Shown: positions 6,442 through 19,217 of the stretch, piece by piece
Layout of the letters: each line of letters begins with the position of its first letter
Numbering within the stretch: the first letter of the stretch is position 1
Origin: Pseudomonadota bacterium
Lineage (GTDB): Bacteria > Pseudomonadota > Gammaproteobacteria > Steroidobacterales > Steroidobacteraceae
Assembly: GCA_025351005.1 (NCBI GenBank)
Contig: JANXWS010000003.1
Location: 1 to 64,000 of the forward strand
Direction: 5' to 3'
DNA: 64,000 nucleotides
Translations under genes and position numbers: made by a program
The notes under the pieces: model-generated
Seen by the model: the letters and a program-made list of their open reading frames with translations, nothing else
The model's database searches: none
What the model was told of the DNA's origin: nothing

Positions 6442-8022
6442 CTTTCCCGAGACGTCGTATACGACGCGCGACACCCCTGCGACCTCGTTGACGATGCGCC
6501 GCGAGACGTGTTCGAGGAAATCGTACGGAAGCCGGGACCAGTGCGCGGTCATGAAGTCGACCGTCTCGACGGCACGCAGCGCGATGACCCAGTCGTACTT
6601 GCGGCCATCGCCCATCACGGCGACCGAGCGGACCGGCAGGAACACGGCAAAGGCCTGGCTGACGCGATCGTAGAGATCGTGGCGGCGGAGTTCCTCGATG
6701 AAAATGGCGTCGGCCTTGCGCAGCAGCTCGGCCGCATCGCGGGTCACCGCGCCCAGGATGCGGACACCGAGGCCGGGCCCCGGGAACGGGTGGCGAAATA
6801 CCAGCTCCCGCGACAGGCCGAGCTCGAGCCCAAGACGGCGCACCTCGTCCTTGAACAATTCCCGCAGCGGCTCCAGCAGCTTCAGGTGCATGCGCTCCGG
6901 CAGGCCACCGACGTTGTGGTGCGACTTGATCAGGTGCGCCTTGCCGGTCTTGGCGCCCGCGGACTCGATCACGTCCGGGTAGATCGTTCCCTGCGCGAGC
7001 CAGCGGATGCCGGCAAGCTTGTGCGCCTCCGCCTCGAACACCTCGATGAACATCCGGCCGATGATCTTGCGCTTGGCCTCCGGATCGGCAACACCCTCGA
7101 GCGCCGCGAGGAAGCGGTCGCTGGCATCGACGCGCACGACCTTGACGCCCATGTGCGCGGCGAGGGTTCCCATCACCTGGTCGCCCTCGTCCAGCCGCAG
7201 CAGTCCGTGATCGACGAACACGCAGGTCAGGTGCGCGCCGATCGCGCGATGCAGCAGCGCGGCGACGACCGACGAATCGACGCCGCCGGAGAGCCCGAGC
7301 AGCACCCGCTCCGTGCCGACCTGCTCGCGTACACGCTCGATCAGGTCGGCCGCAATGTGGCCTGCGTCCCAGAGCGCGTCGCAGTTGCAGATCTTGCGCA
7401 CGAAGCGCTCGAGAATATTCTGTCCCTGCCGAGTGTGCGTGACCTCGGGGTGGAACTGCACCGCGTAGAAACGCCGCCCCGGGTCCTCCATCGCGGCGAG
7501 CGGTGCGTTCGACGATTGCGCCGTCACCGTGAACCCGGGCGGCAGGGCTTCGACACGGTCGCCGTGGCTCATCCAGACGTCGAGCACGCCGGCGCCGTCC
7601 GGGCCGGGCCGGTCGGCGAGCCCGCCAAGCAGCACCGAACCGGCGCTGGCCGCGACCTCGGCGTAGCCGAACTCGCGGTGGGTCGACGGCAGCACGCGGC
7701 CACCGAGCTGCGCTGCCATCGTCTGCATGCCGTAGCAGATGCCGAGCACCGGCACGCCCAGCCGGTAGACCGCCTGCGGCGCGCGCGGCGCCGCCGCCTC
7801 GCTCGCGGATTCCGGTCCGCCGGACAGCACCACGCCGCGTGCGCCGAAGGCCTCGACCTGCGCGTCGTCGATGTCCCAGGGCTGGATCTCGCAGTACACG
7901 CCGAGTTCGCGGATGCGGCGCGCGATCAGCTGCGTGTACTGGGCGCCGAAGTCGAGGATCAGGATCCGGTGGGCGTGGATGTCGCCGGCGACCGCGGGCT
8001 CTGTGGCAGGCGTCTGGTTCAC
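6415..8022 (-). CDS. guaA: GMP synthase (glutamine-hydrolysing)
   Basis: This 535-residue enzyme converts XMP to GMP using glutamine and ATP, the last step of guanylate synthesis. The N-terminal class I glutamine amidotransferase has nucleophile Cys96 (GICYGMQ) and the His191/Glu193 pair (QFHPEVTHT). The ATP-pyrophosphatase PP-loop is LSGGVDS at 244-250, and the C-terminal dimerisation domain ends PPATIEWE. Length agrees with E. coli GuaA. The start is GTG at 8022, two bases after the guaB stop, so guaB-guaA form one operon as in enterics. Its 3' end is intact and serves as the apparent integration target for the adjoining accessory DNA. Confidence 0.97.
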   Translation of the reverse strand: MNQTPATEPAVAGDIHAHRILILDFGAQYTQLIARRIRELGVYCEIQPWDIDDAQVEAFGARGVVLSGGPESASEAAAPRAPQAVYRLGVPVLGICYGMQTMAAQLGGRVLPSTHREFGYAEVAASAGSVLLGGLADRPGPDGAGVLDVWMSHGDRVEALPPGFTVTAQSSNAPLAAMEDPGRRFYAVQFHPEVTHTRQGQNILERFVRKICNCDALWDAGHIAADLIERVREQVGTERVLLGLSGGVDSSVVAALLHRAIGAHLTCVFVDHGLLRLDEGDQVMGTLAAHMGVKVVRVDASDRFLAALEGVADPEAKRKIIGRMFIEVFEAEAHKLAGIRWLAQGTIYPDVIESAGAKTGKAHLIKSHHNVGGLPERMHLKLLEPLRELFKDEVRRLGLELGLSRELVFRHPFPGPGLGVRILGAVTRDAAELLRKADAIFIEELRRHDLYDRVSQAFAVFLPVRSVAVMGDGRKYDWVIALRAVETVDFMTAHWSRLPYDFLEHVSRRIVNEVAGVSRVVYDVSGKPPATIEWE

Positions 8023-8024
8023 CG

Positions 8025-9578
<1,554 letters not shown>

Positions 9579-9644
9579 TTACTCGTTCCAGCCGTGTCGG
9601 TAAACCGCGGCGTCGGGCCTGCCCGCCGACGCTAATATCGCGCG

Positions 9645-10862
9645 ATGCAGCCGAGCTCCGATTCCGCCAGCCGCGACATTTACTCGGTCGCGCGCCTCAA
9701 CCGCGAGGCCCGGCAGCTGCTGGAAGCAGGCCTGCCCGCGTGCTGGATCGAAGGCGAGCTGTCGAACTTGGCGCGGCCCGGCTCCGGTCACTGGTACTTC
9801 ACGCTCAAGGACGAGGTCGCTCAGGTCCGGTGCGCCATGTTTCGAGGCGCGAACGCGCGCGTACGGGTCGCGCCGCGCGACGGCCTCCTCGTCCTGGTGC
9901 GCGCGCGCGTGAGCCTGTACGAGGCGCGCGGCGAGTTCCAGCTGATCGTCGAGTCCCTCGAGGAGGCCGGCGAAGGGGCGCTGCGGCGCCGCTTCGAGGA
10001 GCTGAAGGCGCAGCTCGCGGCGGAGGGCCTGTTCGATGCCTCCCTGAAACGTCCGTTGCCGCCGCTGCCGCGCCGTATCGGCGTCGTCACCTCGCCGACC
10101 GGTGCGGCGATCCGGGACATCCTGCAGATCCTGGCGCGGCGCTTCCCGGCGGTAGCGGTGCTGATCTATCCGGTGCGTGTGCAGGGGGCAGGCGCCGCCG
10201 CGGAAATCGCCGCCGCGATCGGACTCGCTTCGCGGCGGGCGGACGCCGACGTGCTGATACTCGCGCGCGGCGGTGGCTCGCTCGAGGACCTGTGGGCATT
10301 CAACGAGGAGATCGTGGCGCGCGCGATTCGCAATTCGGCCATCCCCGTCGTCGCCGGCATCGGCCACGAAGTCGACGTCACGATCGCCGACTTCGCCGCC
10401 GACCTGCGCGCACCGACGCCGTCGGGCGCGGCCGAGCTCGTCGTCCCGGACCGTGCCGAGTGGCTGCGCCGGCTCGCGACGACCCGTGAGCGCCTCGCGG
10501 CGCTGTGGCGCCGCCGCGCCGCACAGGGCCGGGAGCGGCTCGGCTGGCTGGTGCGCCGGCTCGAGTTGAACCATCCCCGGGCGCGCCTCACGGCGCGCGC
10601 GCAGCGCCTCGACGAGCTCGAGGTCCGGCTCGAGCGTGCGCTCCGGCGCGAGCTGGCAACGGCCGGCGCGCGCCTCGCGGCCGCGGCGCGCACGCTTAAC
10701 GCCGTCAGCCCGCTCGCCACACTCGAGCGCGGCTACGCCATCGTCGCGCACGCCGACGGCCGGGTCGTCAAGCGAGCCGCCGACGTCAGCGCCGGCGAAA
10801 CGGTCCGGGCACGCACCGCCGACGGCAGCTTCACCGCGACCGTGGACGACGTGCAGGGATGA
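9645..10862 (+). CDS. xseA: Exodeoxyribonuclease VII large subunit
   Basis: This 405-residue catalytic subunit of the ssDNA exonuclease works with small XseB subunits (no xseB in this window). It has an N-terminal OB-fold (about 10-105), then the catalytic region with GGGSLEDLWAFNEE and the GHEVDVTIADF...RAPTPSGAAE motif, a helical coiled arm and a short C-terminal tail. It is about 50 residues shorter than E. coli XseA, the loss falling in the helical arm, so it still looks complete. A TAATAT hexamer at 9633-9638 ends six bases before the ATG. If it is the -10, the transcript would be nearly leaderless. Confidence 0.94.
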   Translation: MQPSSDSASRDIYSVARLNREARQLLEAGLPACWIEGELSNLARPGSGHWYFTLKDEVAQVRCAMFRGANARVRVAPRDGLLVLVRARVSLYEARGEFQLIVESLEEAGEGALRRRFEELKAQLAAEGLFDASLKRPLPPLPRRIGVVTSPTGAAIRDILQILARRFPAVAVLIYPVRVQGAGAAAEIAAAIGLASRRADADVLILARGGGSLEDLWAFNEEIVARAIRNSAIPVVAGIGHEVDVTIADFAADLRAPTPSGAAELVVPDRAEWLRRLATTRERLAALWRRRAAQGRERLGWLVRRLELNHPRARLTARAQRLDELEVRLERALRRELATAGARLAAAARTLNAVSPLATLERGYAIVAHADGRVVKRAADVSAGETVRARTADGSFTATVDDVQG

Positions 10863-10910
10863 TCGCTCGCGTCGCTCCGCTGGTGCGCCCGCGAGCCGAC
10901 CGCGCGAACG

Positions 10911-12299
10911 TCAACGGCGCTTGACGTGTTTCAGCAGCCGGCGGCGTTTCTGGCGCTGCCGCTCCGACAGCTCGTTCCGGCGGCCAGCGAACGGGTTGCT
11001 GTCGGCGCGGAACTCGACCCGCACCGGCGTCCCGTGCAGCCGGAACGCCTCCCGAAACGTGTTGACCAGGTAACGCCGGTAGGCCTCCGGCACGTGCGCC
11101 ACCTGGTTGCCGTGCACGACGATCACCGGCGGATTGCGGCCGCCCTGGTGTGCGTACCTGAGCTTGATGCGCCGGCCGCGCACCAGCGGCGGCTGGTGGG
11201 CCTCGAGCGCCGCCTCGAGCACCCTTGTCAGCTCGGGTGTCGGCAGGTCGCGCAATGCCGCCTCGGCCGCCCGGCGGGCGCCTGCCAGCAAGTCGCCTAC
11301 GCCGGTACCGTGCAGCGCCGAGATGAAGTGCTGGGTCGCGAACTCCAGGAACGGCAGCTTGAGCGCCAGCTGGTTGCGCATGTGGTCGCGCTGGTCGGCG
11401 GGGATGTGGTCCCACTTGTTGATCGCGAGCAGCAGCGCGCGACCCCGCTCGGCGACGTGCCCGAGCAGCGTCTGATCCTGCTCGGCCACGGTCTCGTGTG
11501 CGTCGAGCACGCCGATCACGACGTGGGCCTCGTCGATCGCCTGCATCGCCTTGACGACGCTGACCTTCTCGACGCCGTCCTCGACCCGGGCGCGGCGCCG
11601 GATGCCGGCCGTGTCGATCAGCACGTATTGCCGGCCGTCACGTTCGAAGGGGACGTGCACGCTGTCCCGGGTCGTGCCGGGCTGGTCGAAGGTTACGAGC
11701 CGCTCCTCGCCGAGCAGGCGGTTGATCAGCGTCGACTTGCCGACGTTCGGCCGGCCGACGACCGCGATCCGGATCGCATCGCGCGGATCGGGCCGCTCGT
11801 CCTGCTCCGGCACGGCGAGCCCTGCGAGCATGTGCTCGACGAGCGCATCGATGCCCTCGCCATGCCCCGCCGAAATCGCCAGCGGACTGCCGAGGCCGAA
11901 GGCGTGGAACTCGAGCCCCGCCTCGTCGGCCGCCAGGCCCTCGCTCTTGTTGGCCGCGAGCACCACCGCCTTGCCGGCGCGCCGCAGGCGCTCGGCGATG
12001 TGCCGGTCGACGGGCGTCGGCCCGGCGCGGACGTCGACCACCAGCACGACCCGGTCGGCCTCGGCGACCGCGCGCTCGGTCTGCACCGCCATCTGCGTCT
12101 CGACACCCTCCGGCGCGACGACCAGGCCACCGGTGTCGACGACGATGTAACGGCCGCCGCGCCGGCCGTAGCCGTACTGGCGGTCGCGCGTCAGGCCCGG
12201 CAGGTCGGCGACGAGCGCGTCGCGCGTGCCGGTGAGCACGTTGAACAGCGTCGACTTGCCGACATTCGGGCGACCGACGATGGCGATGACCGGGAGCAC
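10911..12299 (-). CDS. der: Ribosome-associated GTPase Der (EngA)
   Basis: This 462-residue double GTPase is needed for 50S ribosome maturation. There are two G domains, each with GRPNVGKST (about 9-17 and 185-193), and matching DTGG/DTAG switches. The second has a canonical NKWD base-recognition motif; the first reads NKSE instead of NKxD. A KH-like domain and a basic tail ([16 protein letters not shown]) end the protein. GTG at 12299 is chosen because it gives [11 protein letters not shown] and lies 13 bases after the bamB stop; the open frame upstream is only antisense extension. It is the last gene of the ndk-to-der run. Confidence 0.94.
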   Translation of the reverse strand: MLPVIAIVGRPNVGKSTLFNVLTGTRDALVADLPGLTRDRQYGYGRRGGRYIVVDTGGLVVAPEGVETQMAVQTERAVAEADRVVLVVDVRAGPTPVDRHIAERLRRAGKAVVLAANKSEGLAADEAGLEFHAFGLGSPLAISAGHGEGIDALVEHMLAGLAVPEQDERPDPRDAIRIAVVGRPNVGKSTLINRLLGEERLVTFDQPGTTRDSVHVPFERDGRQYVLIDTAGIRRRARVEDGVEKVSVVKAMQAIDEAHVVIGVLDAHETVAEQDQTLLGHVAERGRALLLAINKWDHIPADQRDHMRNQLALKLPFLEFATQHFISALHGTGVGDLLAGARRAAEAALRDLPTPELTRVLEAALEAHQPPLVRGRRIKLRYAHQGGRNPPVIVVHGNQVAHVPEAYRRYLVNTFREAFRLHGTPVRVEFRADSNPFAGRRNELSERQRQKRRRLLKHVKRR

Positions 12300-12312
12300 G
12301 GGCGACGCCGGG

Positions 12313-13467
12313 TCATTTCCGGGGGTGCGCGCGCAGCGCGTACAGCTGGCCAGCGTCGCTCTGCAGGAAGACGAGGCCGTCGACCGCAATCGGCGCGTTC
12401 GTGATGCGGCCCTTCGAGGTCGCGGCGCGACCGACCAGCGCACCGCTCGCCTGGTCGAGCCAGTGCACGTGACCCTCGAAGTCGGCGACCACGATCGTGT
12501 CGCCGTCGACCACCGGTGCGGTCAGCCCGCGCCGCGCGAGCCGGTCCTGCTGCCAGAGCGGGGTGCCGTCGCGGCGCCGCAGCGCCAGCACCTTGCTGTC
12601 AGCGCTGACGAGGAAAATCGTGTCGCCGGCAAGCGCCAGGCCGCGATAGCTCGACGCCTCGCGCGCCCACCACACCTGGCCCGAGTCGAGCGCCAGCATC
12701 GCGACCCGGCCCTGGAAGCCCGCCACGAACACATCGTGACCGGACACCTGCAGCGCGCCGTCGATGTCGACGAGCCGCTCGAGCTCGGTGCGGCCGTGCG
12801 GCGGACTGACGGCGGCCTCCCAGAGCGTGTCGCCGCTGGCGACGCCATAGGCCGCGACCTTGCCGTTGTCGAAGCCGCAGACGACGGCGTCGCCGGCGAT
12901 CACCGGGCGCGAGGTGCCGCGCAGCGTGAGGCGCGGCACGGGCTGCTCGTTGCTCCAGATCTCCTTGCCGGTGTCCGACGCCAGCGCCCGGACGCGGCCG
13001 TCGACGGTGCGCACGATGACGGCCTGCGCCGCGATCACCGGCGCCGTCAGAACCTCGCCGGAGAGCCGCGTCGCCCAGCGGCGCGCGCCGCTTGCGGCGT
13101 CGAGCGCGAACAGCTCGCCATCGCTCGAGCCGACGACGACCAGTCCGGACCCGGCGGCGGGTCCGCCGGAGAGTCCGATCTTGAGCTCGCTGCGCCACAG
13201 GTTCCTCCCCGAACGCGCATCGAAGGCAGCGACCTGCCCCTGCCCGCCGGCGGCATAGACGCGCCCGTCGGCGGCGGCCGGGGCCAGCGCGAGCCGCAGC
13301 GCCCGGTCCTTGCCGCCGAGGCTCGCGCTCCAGACGCGCTCTATCGCGAGCGTGGCGTCGAAATCGACGAGCTTCGCCGGCGGCTCGATGTCCTTGTCCT
13401 TGTCACAGGCAACCAGCGCGAGCGCGAGCGAGGCCGCGACCGCGCGGTGGGCGGAGTGGCGCGTCAC
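12313..13467 (-). CDS. bamB: Outer-membrane assembly lipoprotein BamB
   Basis: This 384-residue PQQ-like eight-bladed beta-propeller lipoprotein belongs to the BAM complex that inserts beta-barrel proteins into the outer membrane. A lipoprotein signal ends ALVAC, placing the lipidated Cys at 21. Repeated blade motifs of the form GRVYA...[11 protein letters not shown] follow. GTG at 13467 overlaps the yfgM stop by four bases (GTGA), indicating coupling. Conserved order yfgM-bamB-der supports the call; length is close to E. coli (392). Confidence 0.94.
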   Translation of the reverse strand: MTRHSAHRAVAASLALALVACDKDKDIEPPAKLVDFDATLAIERVWSASLGGKDRALRLALAPAAADGRVYAAGGQGQVAAFDARSGRNLWRSELKIGLSGGPAAGSGLVVVGSSDGELFALDAASGARRWATRLSGEVLTAPVIAAQAVIVRTVDGRVRALASDTGKEIWSNEQPVPRLTLRGTSRPVIAGDAVVCGFDNGKVAAYGVASGDTLWEAAVSPPHGRTELERLVDIDGALQVSGHDVFVAGFQGRVAMLALDSGQVWWAREASSYRGLALAGDTIFLVSADSKVLALRRRDGTPLWQQDRLARRGLTAPVVDGDTIVVADFEGHVHWLDQASGALVGRAATSKGRITNAPIAVDGLVFLQSDAGQLYALRAHPRK

Positions 13468-14141
13468 TGCCGGTCGCCGGCGGCGGGCACCACCGGGCTC
13501 GCCGGCTCCCCGGAACCGCCTGCCGCGTTGACTTTGAGCTGCACCAGTTCGCGATCGACGGCGCCGGTGGTCTTCGAGGCGAGCGCCTCGCGCCACGCCG
13601 CGATCGCACCAGGGCGGTCTCCTTTGTCGGCGAGCAGGTCGCCGCGCAGGTCCGCGTAGCCGGCGCCGGCGGTGCCGGCCGGCGCGGCCGCGAGCGTCGC
13701 GAGCGCCAGCTCGGTATTGGCTAGCGCGCGCTGCACGCGGGCGAGCCGCAGGCGGGCCACCAGCCGCAGTTCGGGGTCGCGGCCGCCGTTGACGACCGGT
13801 TCCAGGTGGCCGGCCGCCGCCGCGAGCTTGCCCTCCCTGACCTCGGCACCGGCGAGCGCGAGGGCTGCCAGATCGGCATAGGCCGAGCGCGAATAGCTCT
13901 CGCGGAGCTCCGTCGCGGCCCGCGCGCCGGCGTCGAGGTCGCCGAGCCCCAGCGTCACCAGCAGCGCGTCGTACCTGGCGCTCGCCGTCGCTGCCTGGCG
14001 GTCCTGCCACGCGTGCCACTGTTGCCAGCCGATGAAGCCGCCGACCGCGATCAGCACGCTCGCGAGCGCCCACGGCGCGTTCTCGCGAACAAAGCCGCGG
14101 ACCTGCTCGATCTGCTGGCGTTCGGACAGATACTCTTCCAC
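13464..14141 (-). CDS. yfgM: YfgM-family TPR membrane protein (periplasmic chaperone of the SecYEG surroundings)
   Basis: This 225-residue protein starts with the family hallmark MEEYLSERQQIEQVRGFVREN. A single membrane helix follows (about 24-42) and then a periplasmic TPR-like helical domain. In E. coli YfgM binds PpiD near SecYEG and helps periplasmic and outer-membrane protein folding. It sits between hisS and bamB as in other gammaproteobacteria and overlaps bamB by four bases. The C-terminal tail is low-complexity and alanine/proline-rich. Confidence 0.9.
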   Translation of the reverse strand: MEEYLSERQQIEQVRGFVRENAPWALASVLIAVGGFIGWQQWHAWQDRQAATASARYDALLVTLGLGDLDAGARAATELRESYSRSAYADLAALALAGAEVREGKLAAAAGHLEPVVNGGRDPELRLVARLRLARVQRALANTELALATLAAAPAGTAGAGYADLRGDLLADKGDRPGAIAAWREALASKTTGAVDRELVQLKVNAAGGSGEPASPVVPAAGDRQ

Positions 14142-14168
14142 GAACTTCTCCCGTCTGTAATCGGTCGT

Positions 14169-15488
14169 CTAGGGGTCGCGATCTTGCCGAGCGGCCGCGG
14201 CTGCGTCCACCGAGGGTCCACCGAGCAGCCGCGCGAGGCACGCCGGCAGGTCGGCGAATGGACAGTCGAGCTGCTCGCCGTCGTGGCGCAGCGGCTTGAT
14301 CGCCGCCACGTCGCGCGCGAGCTCGTCCTCGCCGAGCACCACCGCGATCAGCGCACCGCTCCGGTCGGCCCGGCGGAATTGCGCCTTGAAGCTGCCGCCG
14401 CCCAGGTCGGTCTCGATCCGCAGCCAGGGCAGCGCGTCGCGCAGCTGCTCCGCGAGCCCGAGGCCTCGCGCGGCGGCGGCCGCCCCCGCCAGCACCACGT
14501 AGGCCTGCGGGGGTTCGGCAGGGGCCGGCGTGCCGAGTTCCTGCATCAGCAGCACGACGCGATCCATGCCGAGCGCCCAGCCGATCGCGGGCGTCGGCTC
14601 GCCGCCGAGCTGTTCGACGAGGCCGTCGTAGCGCCCGCCCGAGCACAGCGCGTTCTGCGAGCCGAGTGCGTCGGTGACCCACTCGAATACGGTCCGGCTG
14701 TAGTAATCGAGGCCGCGCACCAGCCGGGGGTTGACCGTGTAGGCGACGCCTGCGGCGTCCAGCCGGGCGCGCAGCCCGTCGAAGTGCTCGCGGGAGGCCG
14801 GGTCGAGGGAGTCGGTCAAGAGCGGCGCCGCCGCGATCAGCCCGGCGAGGTCCGGGTTCTTGCTGTCGAGGATCCGCAGCGGGTTGCCGCCCAGCCGGCG
14901 ACGGCTGTCGGCGTCGAGCGTCGACTCGTGGGCCGCGAAATATCCGCGCAGCACCTCGCGATAGCCGGCGCGGGCCTCCGGCGTGCCTAGCGAGTTGAGC
15001 TCGAGACTAACCCGCCCGATCCCGAGCAGGCGCCAGATGCGCGCCGACATCAGGATAAGCTCGGCGTCGACGTCCGGGCCACCGTAGCCCAGGGCCTCGA
15101 CGTCGACCTGGTGGAACTGCCGGTAACGGCCTTTCTGCGGCCGCTCGCCGCGGAACATCGGCCCGAGAGTGAACAGCCGGTGGCGCTGGTTGTGCAGCAG
15201 TCCGTTCGTGATCGCGGCCCGGACGATGCTCGCGGTCGCCTCCGGGCGCAGCGTCAGGCTCGCGCCGTCGCGATCGTCAAAGCTGAACATCTCCTTCTCG
15301 ACGATATCCGTGTACTCGCCGATGGCGCGCTTGAAGAGCGCCGTGCGCTCGAGCAGCGGCACCCGGATTTCCCGATACCCATAGGCGGCGAACACCTCGC
15401 GCACCACGCGTTCGAGCCGATGCCACCAGCGCGCCTCGTCCGGCAGCACGTCGTTCATGCCGCGCAGCGGCTCGATGATCTCACTCAA
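14169..15488 (-). CDS. hisS: Histidyl-tRNA synthetase
   Basis: This 439-residue class II synthetase charges tRNA-His. Visible features are RGMNDVLP near the start, motif 2-like FRGERPQKGRYRQFHQ, the histidine-specific LVRGLDYYSRTVFEW, motif 3 around GWALGMDRVVLL, and a C-terminal anticodon-binding domain. The start is taken as TTG at 15488 (LSEIIEPLRGMND). A GAAGGA ribosome-binding site lies about nine bases upstream, and this matches the family N-terminus; longer frames run into rodZ. The gene follows rodZ directly, with ispG, usually between them, missing here. Confidence 0.94.
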   Translation of the reverse strand: MSEIIEPLRGMNDVLPDEARWWHRLERVVREVFAAYGYREIRVPLLERTALFKRAIGEYTDIVEKEMFSFDDRDGASLTLRPEATASIVRAAITNGLLHNQRHRLFTLGPMFRGERPQKGRYRQFHQVDVEALGYGGPDVDAELILMSARIWRLLGIGRVSLELNSLGTPEARAGYREVLRGYFAAHESTLDADSRRRLGGNPLRILDSKNPDLAGLIAAAPLLTDSLDPASREHFDGLRARLDAAGVAYTVNPRLVRGLDYYSRTVFEWVTDALGSQNALCSGGRYDGLVEQLGGEPTPAIGWALGMDRVVLLMQELGTPAPAEPPQAYVVLAGAAAAARGLGLAEQLRDALPWLRIETDLGGGSFKAQFRRADRSGALIAVVLGEDELARDVAAIKPLRHDGEQLDCPFADLPACLARLLGGPSVDAAAAARQDRDP

Positions 15489-15510
15489 GGCGGCGCGTCC
15501 TTCAGGGCGG

Positions 15511-16380
15511 CTACTGGACGGCGCCGTCGGCAGCGACGACGAATCGTGCGGTCGCGGCAGAGCGGTGCGAGGCCGGCACGCTGACGCCGCGTGCGCCGAC
15601 CGCGAGCTCGACGCCGTCGACAAAGCCGAGGTACACGCGCCATGGGCCCGGGCCCCGGACCTGGCGCGTCTCGCCGGCCTGCACGAGGTCATAGAGCAGG
15701 CGGGTGCCCGAGGACGCGTAGACCTCGACCCAGCAATCGCTGCGCCCGCGTATCAGGAGCGCATTGCCGGCCTCTGCCACGCCGGCAACGGTCGCTGCGG
15801 CGCGCGTGCTCGCGAAGCGCTGCGTCGCGACGGCGGCGCGCGGCGCAGGCCCGGCCGGTGCGCTGCTGGCGGGCGGCGCTTGGTCGGCTGCCGCGGGCGC
15901 AGGCTGCCCGGCCACCGGCGCGAGCGCCGTGACCGGCGTCGGGCCCGCGGTCGCGGCCGGCGCCGGATTGCGGCCGAGCCACCACCAGAACGATGCGGCG
16001 AGCAACAGCAGCGCCGCGGCAAACAGCGCCGGCAGCCGGAGCCCGGAGTAGTCGCGCCGCATCGGGCGCGCGGTCGTGACCGGTATCAGCGATGGCGCGC
16101 TCGGCACGCTTCCCAGCCGGTCGTAGGCGGTGATCACCGCATCCGCGTCGATGCCGAGATAGCTCGCATACTTGCGCAGAAAGCCGCGCGCGTAGACCGG
16201 CGCCCCGAAACACTCGAACCGGTTCTCCTCCATCGCCGCGACGGTCGGCGCTGTCACGTGCAGCGCCTCGGCGACGTCGTCGAGACCGAGCCCGCGTTGT
16301 TCGCGGGCCGCCTGCAGGCGCGTGCCGGGGTTGGCCGCCCGGGCCCCGTCAGCAACGGCCGCTGTCGGCAGCTCGCTCAT
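15511..16380 (-). CDS. rodZ: RodZ cytoskeletal membrane protein
   Basis: This 289-residue bitopic protein links MreB to the cell-wall elongation machinery. An N-terminal HTH_25 domain (about 18-85) is followed by one membrane helix (LRLPALFAAALLLLAASFWWW, 114-134). A proline/alanine-rich periplasmic linker leads to a C-terminal DUF4115 domain (WVEVYASSGTRLLYDLVQAGE). ATG at 16380 overlaps the pilF stop (ATGA). Placement between pilF and hisS is the standard one, though ispG is absent. Confidence 0.92.
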   Translation of the reverse strand: MSELPTAAVADGARAANPGTRLQAAREQRGLGLDDVAEALHVTAPTVAAMEENRFECFGAPVYARGFLRKYASYLGIDADAVITAYDRLGSVPSAPSLIPVTTARPMRRDYSGLRLPALFAAALLLLAASFWWWLGRNPAPAATAGPTPVTALAPVAGQPAPAAADQAPPASSAPAGPAPRAAVATQRFASTRAAATVAGVAEAGNALLIRGRSDCWVEVYASSGTRLLYDLVQAGETRQVRGPGPWRVYLGFVDGVELAVGARGVSVPASHRSAATARFVVAADGAVQ

Positions 16381-17128
16381 CCACCGCCCGCGCCGCTGCG
16401 CAGCTGGCGCGCCTGCTCCGAGTCGGGGAAGTCGTGTTGCAGCTGCGTCGCGTAGCGCGACATCGCGCCGTTGTCGCCGAGCGCGCGCTCGATGCGCACC
16501 CCGAGGAACAGCGAGTCCGGCGTCGGTGGGGCGACCTGGAAGTAGCGCTCGAGCAGCCCCCGCGCCGCGAGGCCCGCGTCGCGCGTGAAGCTCAGATCGG
16601 CCAGCTGCAGCAATGCATCCGGAAAGTCGTGGCGGATGTCGAGCGCCTTGCGGAACAGCTCCTCGGCCCGCGCCAGGTTGCCGGAGCTGCGTGCGCAGAC
16701 GCCGGCGTTGGCGTAGGCGACCTCGGGCGTCGAGTAGGCGGCGTTGCGGGCCGCCTGCTCGAACAGCTTCTGGCCCTGCGCGTAGTGTCCGCGGCGACAC
16801 TCGAACACCGCGTAGCTGTTCAGCAGGTCGGGGTTGCGAGGCTCGATCCGGAGGGCCGCACCGTAGAAACCGCCCGCTTTTTCCGGCTGCTGCAGCCGCT
16901 CGTAGACGAGCGCCGCGCTCAGCTGCACGGAGGAATCGTGCGGGTTCTGCTTCAGCGCCTTGTCGATTTTTTCCTGGGCCACCGCGACGTCGCCCTGCTT
17001 CAGGTAAGCGACCGCGAGCTGCGCGTTGAGGCGCGCCGCCGTGACCTCGTGCTTCTCGGTCGGCGCACGCGGCTCCGCGGCGAGCGCTGCGGCCACGACG
17101 AGGAGCAGCGCTGCCGGCAGCGCCGGTT

Positions 17129-17132
<4 letters not shown>
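16377..17132 (-). CDS. pilF: Type IV pilus biogenesis/stability TPR protein PilF/PilW
   Basis: This 251-residue TPR protein, equal in length to Pseudomonas PilF, helps the PilQ secretin assemble in the outer membrane. An N-terminal signal ([18 protein letters not shown]) precedes about six TPR-like repeats, such as [22 protein letters not shown]. Most PilF proteins are lipoproteins; no lipobox cysteine is visible here, so this one may be periplasmic and soluble. ATG at 17132 overlaps the rlmN stop and its own stop overlaps rodZ, both by four bases. Confidence 0.9.
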
Positions 17133-18253
<1,121 letters not shown>

Positions 18254-18269
18254 GGCGTTCGGGCTCCGC

Positions 18270-18701
18270 TCAGCGCAGCCGCGGGCAGAGATCGGATTCG
18301 CTGAAGAAGTACGCGATTTCGCGGGCCGCGTTGTCCGCCGAATCCGACCCGTGCACGACGTTTTCCTCGATGCTGGCCGCGAGGTCGGCGCGAATCGTGC
18401 CGGTGGCGGCCTTTTTCGGGTCGGTAGCGCCCATGATCTCCCGGTGCCGCGCGACCGCGTCCTCGCCCTCGAGCACCTGCACCACGACCGGCCCGGATGC
18501 CATGTAGCGACACAGGTCGCGGAAGAACGGCCGCTCGCGATGGATCGCGTAGAACCCCTCGGTCTCGCGCGCCGTCAGCTGTCGCATGCGCGCAGCGATG
18601 ACCCGCAGACCCGCCTGCTCGAAGCGGCGGTAGACCTCGCCGATCAGGTTGCGCTCCACCCCATCGGGCTTGACGATCGACAGGGTGCGCTCGAGCGCCA
18701 T
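18270..18701 (-). CDS. ndk: Nucleoside diphosphate kinase
   Basis: This 143-residue enzyme exchanges phosphate between nucleoside di- and triphosphates. The signature [20 protein letters not shown] contains the phosphorylated histidine, and [15 protein letters not shown] marks the N-terminus. Length is identical to E. coli Ndk. It is first in a tightly spaced run to der, with a promoter-like pair upstream. Confidence 0.97.
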   Translation of the reverse strand: MALERTLSIVKPDGVERNLIGEVYRRFEQAGLRVIAARMRQLTARETEGFYAIHRERPFFRDLCRYMASGPVVVQVLEGEDAVARHREIMGATDPKKAATGTIRADLAASIEENVVHGSDSADNAAREIAYFFSESDLCPRLR

Positions 18702-18735
18702 GGACCAACCTCACGGACCCGGTGAATGACTCTCC

Positions 18736-18765
18736 ATCATACAGTCCGCAAGCCCGCCGCTGCAA
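18736..18765 (-). promoter_or_regulatory. Candidate sigma-70 promoter for ndk operon
   Basis: On the minus strand TTGCAG (18765-18760) and TATGAT (18741-18736) are separated by 18 bases. The predicted start lies about 27 bases before the ndk ATG. It is the only promoter-like pair noticed in the 139 bases between iscA and ndk. Confidence 0.4.
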
Positions 18766-18840
18766 CGCGCGATCGCGTGGAAGTTGCCGGGAATAAAGGA
18801 ATTTTTGCGCCGGAGGCCGCCGGCCCACGGGCGCCGTCCG

Positions 18841-19164
18841 TTACAGCGAGAAGCTCTCGCCGCAGCCGCACTCGGAGCGGGCCTTGGGATTCTTGAACTT
18901 GAAGGCCTCGTTCAGGCCCTGCTTGATGAAGTCGACCTCCGTGCCGTCGACGAGCGCCATGCTGTCCGAGTCGACCACCACCTTGACCCCGTGGTCCTCG
19001 AATACCGTGTCGCCAGGCCCGACGTCCTCGGCGTAATTGACCACGTAGGCGTAGCCGGAGCAGCCGGTGCGCTTGACGCCGAGCCGGAGCCCGACTCCGT
19101 GGCCGCGGCTGGCGAGGAAGCTGCGGACACGCTCGGCGGCGGCGGGTGAGAGGGTGACGGCCAT
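18841..19164 (-). CDS. iscA: Iron-sulfur cluster assembly protein IscA
   Basis: This 107-residue A-type carrier moves iron or Fe-S clusters to apo-proteins. Its three ligand cysteines are present in RTGCSGYAYVV and the C-terminal ECGCGESF. Length and sequence follow E. coli IscA closely, including FEDHGVKVVVDSDS. ATG at 19164 is chosen to give MAVTLSPAAAERV; open frame upstream is antisense extension. It closes a short isc cluster lacking hscB, hscA and fdx. Confidence 0.95.
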   Translation of the reverse strand: MAVTLSPAAAERVRSFLASRGHGVGLRLGVKRTGCSGYAYVVNYAEDVGPGDTVFEDHGVKVVVDSDSMALVDGTEVDFIKQGLNEAFKFKNPKARSECGCGESFSL

Positions 19165-19217
19165 GGCGGGTACGCGACGCTCCTGATCACGCCGCGGCAC
19201 GCGCGGCCTGGTCGATT

